DNA from: an uncultured Oscillospiraceae bacterium
GTDB lineage: Bacteria > Bacillota > Clostridia > Oscillospirales > Acutalibacteraceae
Length of the DNA stretch: 64,000 nucleotides
Direction: 5' to 3'
Assembly (NCBI GenBank): GCA_900544375.1
Contig: UQUZ01000005.1
Location: 26,248 to 90,247 of the forward strand
The notes under the pieces are model-generated. The model did no database searches, was not told the origin of the DNA, and was given only the letters and a program-made list of their open reading frames with translations. Positions 35,701 through 43,606 of this stretch are shown here, piece after piece. The stretch's first letter is position 1, and every line of letters begins with the position of its first letter. Both the position numbers and the translations under genes were made by a program.

Positions 35701-37331
35701 CCTGCCAGCAGGCTGCGAAGATGCACAAAGATGGTGGCGGTAACTGCCGGGCCGACAACGTTATACTTCTTCTCAAACCGAAGATCCAGAATTTCGTTAA
35801 GCAGGTTGACCAGATTGGTGGGATCAAAATGATCCGCAAAGGATTGAATTAACCCTACCAGCATGGCCGGTTCCTGATTACGCAGAGCATCAAAGATGCC
35901 CTCTACGGCAGCGGGCGTTTTGCCGTCGCCCTTCTGGATGGTGACGAAAATGTCGGTCAGGAATGCGTAAAAGCTCCGGCCGTTAAAGTCCATTGCCTCA
36001 AGCGCACTGCGTACATCCATAATAACACTGTGCAGCTTTGCCGAATTGCCCAGAAGGTCAAACAAAGGGCCGACATACTGCGACGCGAGGTCGTTCTTGA
36101 CGGTTTGCACAGTGCCGCCAATGAGATTGATGACCCCTGCATAATCCGGAGCCAAAGCAGCAATGTCGATATCCCTGACAATTTGCTGTACATTTGGCTT
36201 AATCGCTGGGATCAGATGCGCAATCACCTTTTCAGCGACTTCGATTGCATAGTCGACTTCTTTAGGCATCTGCTTTTGGAATGCCGCATGGGCGGCCTGT
36301 TCCACATTGGCAACGCCATCTGCGGAAGCGATCATGCTGGTCGTGAATTCTGCGCGCTGCTCCTTCATGCCGGCGGACGCTTTGCTGAGCGTGGTAAACC
36401 GGACGGAGGAGGAAGCGTTGACGAGAGAGCCGGACATCACGTCATACATCTGCGCGCCGTTGTTCGTGGAATAACCGCTGATGCTCAGCTGGCCTGCGTG
36501 GCCCGTGAAGAGGAACTTCACGCCCGCATCCGCGAGGGCGGCGGGGTTCACGCCGTTTGAGGGGATGATGTACGTATCGTCCAGCAGGCCGAGGCTTGCG
36601 GCGGCCTGGTCGGGGTCATTGGTATAAAGCTTCTTCATACCGCCGAGATCAATTTGCAGACCAGCGATCGTATGGAGCAGATCAATGAACGTCCTATCCA
36701 CACTGCCGCGGGTAACTGCCGGATGGTGGGATGCGGCGAATACCGTATGGCCATTGGCAATTTCAGCCTTCGCTTTGTCTACCACCCACTGGGTCATCTG
36801 GCCTTGACCGTCCGCCGCGACGGAATCGCTCATGACGATCTTGAAGCCATTGCCCAGATCTGCGACATAGGAAGCGGAATTCGGATCCTGCTGGGCTTCA
36901 CCATAGCCGAAGTCCTTGTAGAGATCCTCAAACACTGCTTTCGATACCGCAGTCGTCGTACCGCCTTCACGGACATCATGCTCGCCGGGGATGACATAAA
37001 CCGGGATGCCCTCCGTTTCGACTTCTGCGAGCTTACTTGCCACATATTGGTGGGAAGTTTTGCTGCCGTTATTGGTGAGATCACCTGTGACGAGCAGCAC
37101 ATCCGCATCGCTTGCTTTGACCTTGGCGATCGCAGCGTCAAGCAGGGCGGCGCTCTTAGAAAGCATGAGGCCATCTTTATCTGCCGCTCCCGCCTGATAG
37201 CGGATGTCCGAGATGGTGGCGACTTTGACTGTGCTGGCACTTTCTGCGCCGACGATGAAGGCGGCCTGGACACAACCAAGCAGCATCATCACGGCGAGAA
37301 AAATACTCAGCAGCCGTTTGCATTTCTTCAA
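32799..37331 (-). CDS. Giant secreted protein: metallophosphoesterase-like head and helical repeats
   Basis: 1510 aa, minus strand; the TTG start at 37331 follows GGAGGTG. A signal peptide (MKKCKRLLSIFLAVMMLL) with cleavage near residue 30 precedes a calcineurin-like phosphoesterase domain (about 35-300): SDIRY where DxH is usual, VTGDLTNNG, PGEHD where GNHD is usual, SHHP, and GHAG where GHxH is usual. Some metal ligands therefore look substituted. A helical central region is followed by five repeats of about 62 residues around AIGxVTLES and LVTNxxxLTxAE, then a beta segment and FIVAR-like repeats to the C-terminus. No cell-wall sorting signal is visible. It may be a surface phosphatase or nucleotidase relative, or a non-catalytic binding domain. 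Confidence 0.82.
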   Translation of the reverse strand: MKKCKRLLSIFLAVMMLLGCVQAAFIVGAESASTVKVATISDIRYQAGAADKDGLMLSKSAALLDAAIAKVKASDADVLLVTGDLTNNGSKTSHQYVASKLAEVETEGIPVYVIPGEHDVREGGTTTAVSKAVFEDLYKDFGYGEAQQDPNSASYVADLGNGFKIVMSDSVAADGQGQMTQWVVDKAKAEIANGHTVFAASHHPAVTRGSVDRTFIDLLHTIAGLQIDLGGMKKLYTNDPDQAAASLGLLDDTYIIPSNGVNPAALADAGVKFLFTGHAGQLSISGYSTNNGAQMYDVMSGSLVNASSSVRFTTLSKASAGMKEQRAEFTTSMIASADGVANVEQAAHAAFQKQMPKEVDYAIEVAEKVIAHLIPAIKPNVQQIVRDIDIAALAPDYAGVINLIGGTVQTVKNDLASQYVGPLFDLLGNSAKLHSVIMDVRSALEAMDFNGRSFYAFLTDIFVTIQKGDGKTPAAVEGIFDALRNQEPAMLVGLIQSFADHFDPTNLVNLLNEILDLRFEKKYNVVGPAVTATIFVHLRSLLAGSVNVVSGVATVPINLWDILDGAVSLPNGKKLSSIARPIVNDLILGAPESDSVKQTPARFTQNLKGNAEGVVNLLFEFGVGDLIGANIFAQGQSGVYVARTVTLAELGDYLNSLVPNKDVSALSAADWAKVRDVLNAAGRFSAEQLATVNKELVAATDSTAAVTQLDKLQELANAEFYKAVADAFTVKVNALPAVDALTLDHAQQVYALQSEYDQFYAEIKANLSAETVAKLNAAVAKIYSLENYDAAVDAVMTKIAAIGTVTTESEAAIQDARAAYDALTIRQQKQVANYQVLVDAEAALIVAKENAAMIQSVEDKIAAIGEVAYTAASKAKIDVARAAYDSLAAELQASVGNYDVLTTAEARYAELKAAEEDAAAAAPVITQIDAIGKVTLESKRLIESAEAAYAALTDSQKALVTNYETLTAARAAYDALVKEEADNQAAAQAVMDQIAAIGAVTLESEAAIKQARAAYDALTAAQQALVTNLTVLTNAESTLAALQKQAADEKAAKAVDELIAAIGDVTLEKEAQIAAARDAYNALTSDQKRLVESLAVLTAAEAQLSVLKNDFLFEDGATGITLRADSGVLPLDTIMTVQEIVSGDVFDAILAKDYKAFHLYDISLASDGSPVAPTKAVKISIPQFAANTAVYSVAADGTMTPVEAVLENGSFNFSADQTGMFAVAQVKVSVDTTALKAAIAAFEALDDAHYNAASFAKANAAYEAAKAELNANYELTAANQRKVDAAASALNDAIAVLSYLPADISELNTVLYQAKMMQAADYVDFSDVEEAIAAADEFLAGSYDIRNQATINELAQNLSTAIAALALAPADFTAIDNAIAAVPKDLHNYTEASVAALNAAVNAAKEAKNTITREDADWQAQVQAYAQDVLDAIAGLQKADVSYADTALLEMAIDMVDLYYPADYVDFSGVDAAVAAAQALLNAKPTADRQDEVDAAAMAIFDAIGALEWA
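34010..34960 (-). repeat. Five tandem coding repeats (about 190 bases each)
   Basis: They encode five helical repeats, each beginning xIAAIGxVT, then an acidic IxxARxAYDALT block and a final LVTNxxVLTxAE block. They lie in the centre of the 1510-aa protein. Confidence 0.75.
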
Positions 37332-37841
37332 ATTTTTACACCTCCAAATAATAAATTTTTGTTTTAGGCGTTTTCACGCCTTGGACGCGCCTTCTTTAAT
37401 TTTCACGGTGCGCGCGGGCCGGGAAATGAAGAAATGAGCAAAACGGCGAAATAACCGAAAACTTTTCACATCGAGAACAGCTCTCTATGAAATTAGCGGT
37501 GATTTCGTAAACAAATCATAAACTTAAATAGACATAATGTCAATCACTTTGAAAAATAATAGAGCCGTTTTGTGAATCTTGTCTAGTTTGATAAAATGTT
37601 TTTTGGACAAAATAACGGCTCATCGAAAGAATGCGGTATATGGATATGCGATTTTCCCAATTTTCATGAAAGGAGATCTATGCGAAATTGCAGTTTTGCG
37701 TTTATTTATCAACGTGCTAATGTGGCGTATATCATGCGGCTCATCAAAATAAAAATGCCGTGGCAAGAGAAAAAAGCTTGTGCAAACGATGCTATATATA
37801 ATAATTGAAAAGGAAATTTGCAGATTGACGAGCTTTTCCCC
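37332..37841. other. Divergent intergenic region between the surface protein genes and ylxM
   Basis: No supported gene lies in these roughly 500 bases; a 70-codon plus-strand frame at 37596 has no ribosome site or recognisable product. Visible structures are a short palindrome at 37367-37380 in the minus-strand leader and a long imperfect inverted repeat at 37561-37624, with arms around GAGCCGTT and AACGGCTC. The latter could fold into a hairpin of about 60 bases. Promoters for both directions must lie here; only the plus-strand one is clear. Confidence 0.45.
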
Positions 37842-37870
37842 TTGACAGAAAGGGACACGTTTAGTATAAT
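37842..37870 (+). promoter_or_regulatory. Consensus sigma-A promoter for ylxM-ffh-rpsP-khpA
   Basis: A perfect TTGACA (37842-37847), 17-base spacer and perfect TATAAT (37865-37870). A short hairpin (GTAAAG/CTTTAC, about 37880-37898) follows in the leader, some 75 bases before ylxM. Confidence 0.9.
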
Positions 37871-37971
37871 AAATCCCGCTGTAAAGAAAAGAACTTTACA
37901 TATATCCTTTTCCACATCGAACCAATTTGTGGTGCGGAGAGGGGGATTTTGCGGGGTGGGGAGGCGAAGTT

Positions 37972-38337
37972 GTGGCGAAGGATCTTGGAATCACGATTTT
38001 GCTTGATTTCTATGGGGATATGCTCACGGAAAAGCAGCGGGATTTTCTTGGCTACTACTATAACGACGACCTTTCCCTATCCGAGATCGCGGAGAATGAA
38101 GGAATTACCAGGCAGGGCGTTCGCGATTCGATTAAGCGTGCGGAGGCGCAGCTGTTTGATATGGAGGAGCGGCTGGGGCTTGCGCGCCGTTTTCATGAAA
38201 TGCGCAGAGGGCTCGATGAAATCATCGACTGCGCGAATACGATCAGCGAGTACAATATGCGATATGGCCTATCCCGGGAAATCAACGATACGACTGTAAA
38301 GATCAAAGCAATTGCACAATCGCTGTGCGAAGTGTAA
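37972..38337 (+). CDS. ylxM: YlxM family SRP-associated DNA-binding protein
   Basis: 121 aa from GTG 37972, seven bases after GTGGGGAGG; an upstream frame from 37927 is an extension. It is an all-helical sigma-70 region 4-like HTH protein: LTEKQRDFLGYYYNDDLSLS, then EIAENEGITRQGVRDSIKRAE. YlxM (UPF0122) is encoded directly before ffh in most Firmicutes, as here, and associates with the signal recognition particle. It is co-transcribed with ffh 13 bases downstream. Confidence 0.9.
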   Translation: MAKDLGITILLDFYGDMLTEKQRDFLGYYYNDDLSLSEIAENEGITRQGVRDSIKRAEAQLFDMEERLGLARRFHEMRRGLDEIIDCANTISEYNMRYGLSREINDTTVKIKAIAQSLCEV

Positions 38338-38350
38338 AGGGAGTGATGAT

Positions 38351-39703
38351 TTGGCTTTTGAAGGCCTTTCCGATAAGCTGGAGGCTGCGTTTAAAAAGCT
38401 GCGCGGCAAAGGGAAATTGACGGAAACCGACGTGCGCAACGCGATGCGCGAAGTGCGCCTGGCACTGTTGGAAGCGGACGTTAACTATAAGGTCGCCCGT
38501 GATTTTACCGCAAAAGTAACAGAGCGGGCAATCGGCGCGCAGGTGATGGAAAGCCTAACGCCCGGCCAGATGGTGGTAAAAATCGTCAACGAGGAGCTCA
38601 CAGAGCTGATGGGCGGCACACGCAGCCGCCTTGCAAGCGCTCCACATCCGCCGACGGTCGTGATGATGTGCGGCTTGCAGGGCGTTGGCAAAACGACCTA
38701 TTGCGCAAAGCTTGGCCTGATGCTGAAAAATCAGGGGAATCGCCCTCTTCTCGTGGCGTGCGACATTTACCGCCCGGCGGCGATCAAGCAGCTCCAGGTG
38801 GTTGGCGAAAAAGCGGGTGTGCCCGTGTTTGAAAAGGGCACGGCAGACCCTGTGGAAATTGCGCGTGAGGCGATTAAACTTGCCAAGGATCAGGGTTATG
38901 ACTATGTGCTGCTCGATACAGCGGGCCGCCTGCATATCGACGAGGAGCTGATGGATGAGCTCAAACGCGTCAAGGCAGAGATTAAGCCGCATGAAATTTT
39001 GCTGTTGATCGATGCGATGACAGGGCAGGATGCCGTGAATGTAGCAACTGCCTTCAACGAGGCGCTTGGTGTGGATGGGCTTGTGCTGACAAAACTCGAC
39101 GGCGACACTCGCGGCGGCGCGGCGCTCTCTGCACGCGCGGTCACCGGCAAGCCGATCAAGTTCATCGGCACAGGGGAAAAGCTTGGCGATCTTGATGCGT
39201 TCCATCCGGATCGTATGGCCTCCCGTATTCTCGGCATGGGGGATGTATTATCTCTGATCGAGAAGGCAGAGACGTCGCTTGATGAGAAAAAGGCGATGGA
39301 GCTTGAGGCCAAGCTTCGGAAGAATAAATTCGACCTCAATGATCTGCTCAATCAGCTGCGTGAGATGAAGAAAATGGGCAATCTCAAAGAGATGCTTGCG
39401 ATGCTTCCCGGTGTAGGCAAGCAGCTGAATGATGTGGAGATCGACGAGCGGCAATTTGATCGCACGCAGGCCATAATTCTGTCTATGACGCCTGCGGAGC
39501 GCGAAAAGCCGGATTTGATCAATCCCTCCCGGAAGCGCCGCATTGCGGCCGGCTGCGGGATGCAGGTGGAAGACGTTAACCGTCTGCTCAAGCAATACCG
39601 CGACATGCAGCGGATGTTCAAGCAATTCAGCGGCAAGGGCATGCGCAAAAAGATGCGCCGCATGGGCCAGCTTCCGCCGGGCATGGGTGGCGGAATGTTT
39701 TAA
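38351..39703 (+). CDS. ffh: Signal recognition particle protein Ffh
   Basis: 450 aa from TTG 38351, encoding the canonical opening AFEGLSDKLEAAFKKL, with GGGAG about seven bases ahead. The N domain is followed by the GTPase G domain (GLQGVGKTTYCAKL, DTAGR, TKLDGDTRGG) and the Met-rich M domain (LRKNKFDLNDLLNQLREM to MRRMGQLPPGMGGGMF) that binds 4.5S RNA and signal sequences. It targets nascent membrane proteins to FtsY/SecYEG. Full length; its usual neighbours ylxM and rpsP flank it. Confidence 0.96.
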   Translation: MAFEGLSDKLEAAFKKLRGKGKLTETDVRNAMREVRLALLEADVNYKVARDFTAKVTERAIGAQVMESLTPGQMVVKIVNEELTELMGGTRSRLASAPHPPTVVMMCGLQGVGKTTYCAKLGLMLKNQGNRPLLVACDIYRPAAIKQLQVVGEKAGVPVFEKGTADPVEIAREAIKLAKDQGYDYVLLDTAGRLHIDEELMDELKRVKAEIKPHEILLLIDAMTGQDAVNVATAFNEALGVDGLVLTKLDGDTRGGAALSARAVTGKPIKFIGTGEKLGDLDAFHPDRMASRILGMGDVLSLIEKAETSLDEKKAMELEAKLRKNKFDLNDLLNQLREMKKMGNLKEMLAMLPGVGKQLNDVEIDERQFDRTQAIILSMTPAEREKPDLINPSRKRRIAAGCGMQVEDVNRLLKQYRDMQRMFKQFSGKGMRKKMRRMGQLPPGMGGGMF

Positions 39704-39798
39704 AGAATCGCTTTCAGCACGTCAGCCCCTTCGCCCCAAACGGCAGGTGAAAACGTGATGAACCAATAAATTATTTTCATTTTTGGAGGAATGCAGTT

Positions 39799-40044
39799 AT
39801 GGCAGTTAAAATCAGGCTGCGCCGTATGGGCGCAAAGAAGGCTCCTTTTTACCGCATTGTGGTCGCGGATTCCCGTTATCCGCGCGATGGCCGTTTCATC
39901 GAGGAAATCGGCTATTACAACCCGCTTCAGGATCCGCCCGTGGTGAAGATCGACGCGGAAAAGGCAGCGAAATGGATCGCAAATGGCGCTCAGCCGACGG
40001 ATACCGTGAAGGCGATTTTTAAGAAGAACGATATCATCAAATAA
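39799..40044 (+). CDS. rpsP: 30S ribosomal protein S16
   Basis: 81 aa; TTTGGAGGA precedes the ATG. The opening MAVKIRLRRMGAKKAPFYRI and the RDGRFIEEIGYYNP motif are invariant S16 features. It is a small-subunit assembly protein. The gene lies between ffh and khpA, the standard Firmicutes order. Confidence 0.97.
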   Translation: MAVKIRLRRMGAKKAPFYRIVVADSRYPRDGRFIEEIGYYNPLQDPPVVKIDAEKAAKWIANGAQPTDTVKAIFKKNDIIK

Positions 40045-40072
40045 ATTGCCCATTGATTAGGAGGGCTTCATT

Positions 40073-40306
40073 TTGAAGGAGTTACTGATTACAATCGCAC
40101 AGGGCCTCGTGGAGGATCCCTCCGCTGTTTCAGTCGATGTGGATGCGCCGGATGAGGAAGGCACGACTGTTTACCACCTTCATGTTGCGCAGCAGGATAT
40201 GGGCCGCGTAATCGGCAAGCAGGGCCGGATTGCAAAAGCGATCCGCACAGTGATGAAATCCGTTGCCACCCGCGCGAATGAAAAAATCCGTGTGGATATC
40301 GATTGA
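40073..40306 (+). CDS. khpA: KH-domain RNA-binding protein KhpA (YlqC family)
   Basis: 77 aa from TTG 40073, with GGAGGG seven bases ahead. The KH signature GRVIGKQGRIAKAIRTVM is intact, and the length is typical. KhpA with KhpB binds RNA and affects cell elongation and sRNA stability in Gram-positives. The usual next genes rimM, trmD and rplS are absent; a terminator and peptide deformylase follow instead. Confidence 0.93.
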   Translation: MKELLITIAQGLVEDPSAVSVDVDAPDEEGTTVYHLHVAQQDMGRVIGKQGRIAKAIRTVMKSVATRANEKIRVDID

Positions 40307-40634
40307 ATGGAGCTGCCCGCCGCTTTGATGCGAAAGGCCGTGGAGCGCCTATCAGATGATGGAAGAGCATACTGCGAAATGTGTAAACAGTTCGCGGTGT
40401 GCTTTTTTGCTGTAGCAAAACAAAGAAACCCGGTAGCCTTTTTCCTGAGCCTTTAGAGGAGATGCGCCCTTCATTGTGTTTATTGAGGAATAGAATTCTA
40501 TAGTTTATTTTAGAATATAGTGGTGTACTGTGAAATAGCTTTACAGGCGAAAAAATGATTTTTGAACGATTGAAAATTATTGAAGCGGTGGGTAGTCCGC
40601 CGCCTTGCCCTATCAAAAGAAAGGAGAGAGAAAC
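40307..40634. other. Intergenic region between khpA and def
   Basis: 328 bases with the terminator at 40366-40408 and an AT-rich stretch (about 40490-40570) where the def promoter should lie; no convincing -35/-10 pair stands out. No gene is seen. Confidence 0.45.
40366..40408 (+). terminator. Intrinsic terminator of the ylxM-ffh-rpsP-khpA operon
   Basis: A 12-bp stem with two G-U pairs (40367-40378 with 40391-40402) is followed by TTTTTT (40403-40408). It lies about 60 bases after khpA. Confidence 0.85.
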
Positions 40635-41096
40635 ATGGCGATTCGTTCGCTTCGATATAACGACGATGCAATATTAAGAAAGCGCTGCCGCCCGGTAGAC
40701 GAGGTCACAGACCGCATCCGTGAACTGCTCAATGATATGGCTGAAACGATGTATGCGGAGAATGGGGCGGGCCTTGCCGCCTGCCAGGTGGGTATTCTTA
40801 AACGGCTCGTGACAATCGATATGGGAGATGGGCTGTTAAAGCTCGTCAACCCGGAGATTGTGGAGGTCTACGGCGAGCAGGCGTGTGTAGAGGCCTGCCT
40901 GAGCTTCCCCGGTCGCGTGGGGCAAACTGTGCGGCCACAGTGCGTAACGATCCGCGCACGCAATGAAAAGGGCGAAGAGGTGCTTTATACGGGGAAAGGG
41001 GACCTTGCAAAATGCTTCTGCCATGAGCTCGATCATCTGGATGGGATTGTTTTGCCGGACCGTGTCACAGCATGGTTATCAGGCGGGAAAGCTTGA
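40635..41096 (+). CDS. def: Peptide deformylase
   Basis: 153 aa from ATG 40635 (AAAGGAGAG upstream). The three metal/active-site motifs are present: GAGLAACQVG, EACLSFPG (the family's usual EGCLS with Gly changed to Ala; Cys is a metal ligand) and CHELDHLDGI (HExxH). It removes formyl groups from nascent proteins using Fe2+. It starts a short transcript of its own after a terminator. Confidence 0.94.
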   Translation: MAIRSLRYNDDAILRKRCRPVDEVTDRIRELLNDMAETMYAENGAGLAACQVGILKRLVTIDMGDGLLKLVNPEIVEVYGEQACVEACLSFPGRVGQTVRPQCVTIRARNEKGEEVLYTGKGDLAKCFCHELDHLDGIVLPDRVTAWLSGGKA

Positions 41097-41209
41097 TTTG
41101 ATTCGGATTGCTACCGGTGGTTGTCAAATAATATCCGATGATTGGTGGACGGATACGGCATCCTGTGCCATACTAATGAGTGGAAACCAGTCAGAGGGGA
41201 GCAGAGTGT

Positions 41210-41986
41210 ATGACTTTTCAAGAGAAACTTTACCAACTGCGGCGGGAGCGCAGTTTGTCGCAGGAGGGGTTAGCCTCTGCACTCGGCGTTTCGCGCCAGG
41301 CAGTGCAGAAGTGGGAATCCGGAGCCGCCAGCCCGGATACCAATAACTTGATCGCTTTGAGCGATTTTTTCGGCGTGACGCTTGACAGCCTTTTAAAGAA
41401 TGATACGGCGGCTTTAGCACCCGCGCTAGGGGATGGAGCGCCGGAAGAGCGTGTTTGGCGGCCGTATCACTATGAATATAAAAGCAGACGCACCCTATTT
41501 GGCCTGCCTTTGGTGCATATCCATTTCGGGGGTAGGCGCGTTTGCCGGGCCAAGGGGATTATCGCCATAGGTGACATCGCAACAGGGCTGTTCGCCATTG
41601 GCGGTATTGCGGCGGGCCTCATTTCGCTCGGCGGCCTATCAGCCGGGCTGCTCGCATTGGGTGGGCTGGCAATCGGCATGTTTGCCGCCGGCGGCATGGG
41701 GCTCGGCTTGCTTGCTGCCGCGGGGGGCCTTGCGGTAGGCGGCTATTTTGCGATGGGCGGCCTGGCGGCCAGCAAATGCTATGCGCTTGGCGGTTTAGCG
41801 GCTGCGGGGCGCATCGCGGCGGGCGGGATAGCCTTTGCCCCGGTTGCCATTGGGGAGGAGACGCGAGGCACGGTTTCACTTTTGACGAACGCCCTTTCAG
41901 CGCAGGCGGTGCGCGACGCTATTTTGGCGGCGCAGCCAGCTACGCCGGAGTGGATTGTGACGCTTTTTGCATTGGCGGGCCAGTAA
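41210..41986 (+). CDS. XRE-type regulator with glycine-rich decapeptide repeats
   Basis: 258 aa from ATG 41210 (AGAGGGGAG upstream). Residues 1-65 are a Cro/C1-type helix-turn-helix (LSQEGLASALGVSRQAVQKWESG). A linker with GLPLVHIHFGG leads to residues about 118-215, which consist of a strict ten-residue repeat of the form GG-[IL]-x2-G-[LM]-x3, in about nine copies, very hydrophobic and Gly/Ala-rich. The tail is a short helix. The repeat could fold as a membrane-associated or beta-helical rod, so the protein may be a membrane-tethered sensor-regulator. Similar XRE proteins occur in Clostridia, but their ligand is unknown to me. Confidence 0.8.
   Translation: MTFQEKLYQLRRERSLSQEGLASALGVSRQAVQKWESGAASPDTNNLIALSDFFGVTLDSLLKNDTAALAPALGDGAPEERVWRPYHYEYKSRRTLFGLPLVHIHFGGRRVCRAKGIIAIGDIATGLFAIGGIAAGLISLGGLSAGLLALGGLAIGMFAAGGMGLGLLAAAGGLAVGGYFAMGGLAASKCYALGGLAAAGRIAAGGIAFAPVAIGEETRGTVSLLTNALSAQAVRDAILAAQPATPEWIVTLFALAGQ
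41560..41860 (+). repeat. 30-base coding repeat encoding Gly-rich decapeptides
   Basis: About nine tandem copies of a degenerate 30-base unit encode the GG[IL]xxG[LM]xxx decapeptide of the XRE-type regulator. The period is exact over residues 118-170 and loosens afterwards. Confidence 0.75.
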
Positions 41987-42373
41987 GAAAAGCGATTTTT
42001 GCCGTTATGCGGATAGACTTGATCTTTACTATTTTTCTTGTATAAAAATAATCCGTTTTGCCGCTGCGGTATAATAGCTTCAAACAGAGTTTGAAGCATT
42101 GGAAAAATGCCTGTCGGCGCGAAACGCCTCCTGCCGCAAAGCGGCAACGCCATTTTTCACAAAGGTTGGCCTTGCGTGTATGGTATAATAATCTCACGAA
42201 TCTCGAGCTCCGGAGAACATTGAATCATTGATTCGGGCTGACGCCCTGTGCAATGACATCATGGAAAAATGGTTTTCACAGAAGCGGGAACGCTATTTTT
42301 CACAGGGGTTAGCCTATGCGCATGTGGTAAGATAATAACCGTTGAGATAGGAGCAGAAAGGTGATTTGGGCCG
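41987..42373. other. Intergenic region with a duplicated promoter-bearing repeat
   Basis: 387 bases without a gene. Two imperfect direct repeats, 42141-42193 and 42284-42340, share GCGG-AACGC-ATTTTTCACA-GGTT-GCCT-TGCG and each end in a TATAAT- or GATAAT-like box (TGGTATAAT at 42181-42189 is an extended -10). Related sequence with GGAAAAATG also precedes both units. Another GGTATAAT occurs near 42069. Tandem promoters or a short mobile repeat would both explain this. Confidence 0.45.
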
Positions 42374-43534
42374 ATGGATGGTGGAATTCAAGAAGCGGTT
42401 GCCGCTTCCTTTCATGATGGAATTTATAAATGCATTTTAAGCAATCCGGTATCCAAAGCAGAAGGATACCGCAAAATTGTGCTGAACCGTTTGCAAGGCT
42501 ATTTTCAGTTAGAAAAATATACGGAGAAGCAGGTGTTTCATGAAAAGCTGACGCAGGATCAGGCGCAAAGCTTCCTTTGCAACGCATTGCAGGAGCACTT
42601 CCGCCAATATAACGGCTGGGATACCTCGCGTGAATACCAAATTCGAATCAGCGCAAAGGGGAGAGTGCTTTGCTCTCGCAAGGCGATCCCCAACCAGGCC
42701 CCAAGGGCCGTGCAGTCGCACAACCGGAAAAAGCGCTATCTGCTTGAAGAAGGCATGGTGATTCAGCCCCTCGTTGATCTGGGTATATTTACAAAAGAGG
42801 GGAAAGTTATCCACGCAATGTATGATAAATACAAGCAGATTAACCGTTTTCTTGAGATGGTGGACGATGTATCGGACAATCTCCCCCGGCAGCGACCGCT
42901 GCGCGTGATCGATTTCGGCTGCGGGAAATCCTACCTGACCTTTATTCTGTATTATTATTTGACTGTTATAAAAAAGCGCGAGGTGCAGATGGTGGGCCTC
43001 GATCTCAAGGCGGATGTGATCGAAAAATGCAATCAGACGGCACGTAAATACGGCTATGACGGCCTGCATTTTGAATTGGGCGATATCAACGGCTATCAGC
43101 TTGCGGGAGAGGTCGATCTCGTGATTACACTGCACGCCTGCGATACCGCCACGGATTATGCCCTGTTCAATGCTGTGAGCTGGGGCGCGCGCGTGATTTT
43201 ATCCGTGCCCTGCTGCCAGCATGAACTGAATGGGCAGATACAGAGCGAACAGTTTTCCATCCTGACGCGATACGGGATCGTCAAGGAACGCGCCGCTTCC
43301 CTGATGACGGATGCAATCCGTGCCAACCTGTTGGAGTGCTGCGGCTATAAAACGCAGCTGCTGGAATTTATCGATCTTGCCCATACGCCGAAGAATATTC
43401 TGATCCGTGCTGTAAAACGCGCGCCATCGCAGAGGGCCCCGGCGGGCGTGCTCGAGGAGACGGAATCCCTCATGGAGGAATTTTTGCTGCATCCCACCCT
43501 CTACCGCTTGCTTAAAGAGGCGGGGAGGATATGA
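42374..43534 (+). CDS. SAM-dependent methyltransferase (METTL25-like class I)
   Basis: 386 aa; GTGATTTGG precedes ATG 42374, a weak site. A basic N-terminal region is followed by a Rossmann methyltransferase domain: motif I VIDFGCGKSYLTFILYYYL near residue 180, GLDLK with acidic strand end, and TLHACDTATDYAL near 255, then SVPCCQHELN. The DFGCGKSYLT and HACDTA motifs are typical of the METTL25/YtxK-unrelated family whose bacterial members are uncharacterised; the CC-QHE block suggests RNA methylation, as an inference. It is a single gene with no clear partner. Confidence 0.82.
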   Translation: MDGGIQEAVAASFHDGIYKCILSNPVSKAEGYRKIVLNRLQGYFQLEKYTEKQVFHEKLTQDQAQSFLCNALQEHFRQYNGWDTSREYQIRISAKGRVLCSRKAIPNQAPRAVQSHNRKKRYLLEEGMVIQPLVDLGIFTKEGKVIHAMYDKYKQINRFLEMVDDVSDNLPRQRPLRVIDFGCGKSYLTFILYYYLTVIKKREVQMVGLDLKADVIEKCNQTARKYGYDGLHFELGDINGYQLAGEVDLVITLHACDTATDYALFNAVSWGARVILSVPCCQHELNGQIQSEQFSILTRYGIVKERAASLMTDAIRANLLECCGYKTQLLEFIDLAHTPKNILIRAVKRAPSQRAPAGVLEETESLMEEFLLHPTLYRLLKEAGRI

Positions 43535-43571
43535 TTGCAACCAAGATGAAAAAAGCTTTTCTGCACAGGGA

Positions 43572-43600
43572 TTGACAGCAAAGCCCTTTTGCACTATATT
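43572..43600 (+). promoter_or_regulatory. Strong sigma-A promoter for a putative antitoxin RNA
   Basis: TTGACA (43572-43577), 17-base spacer, TATATT (43595-43600). No plus-strand gene follows, only a terminator about 60-100 bases on, so it should produce a short untranslated RNA starting near 43607. Confidence 0.75.
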
Positions 43601-43606
43601 AAAAAT

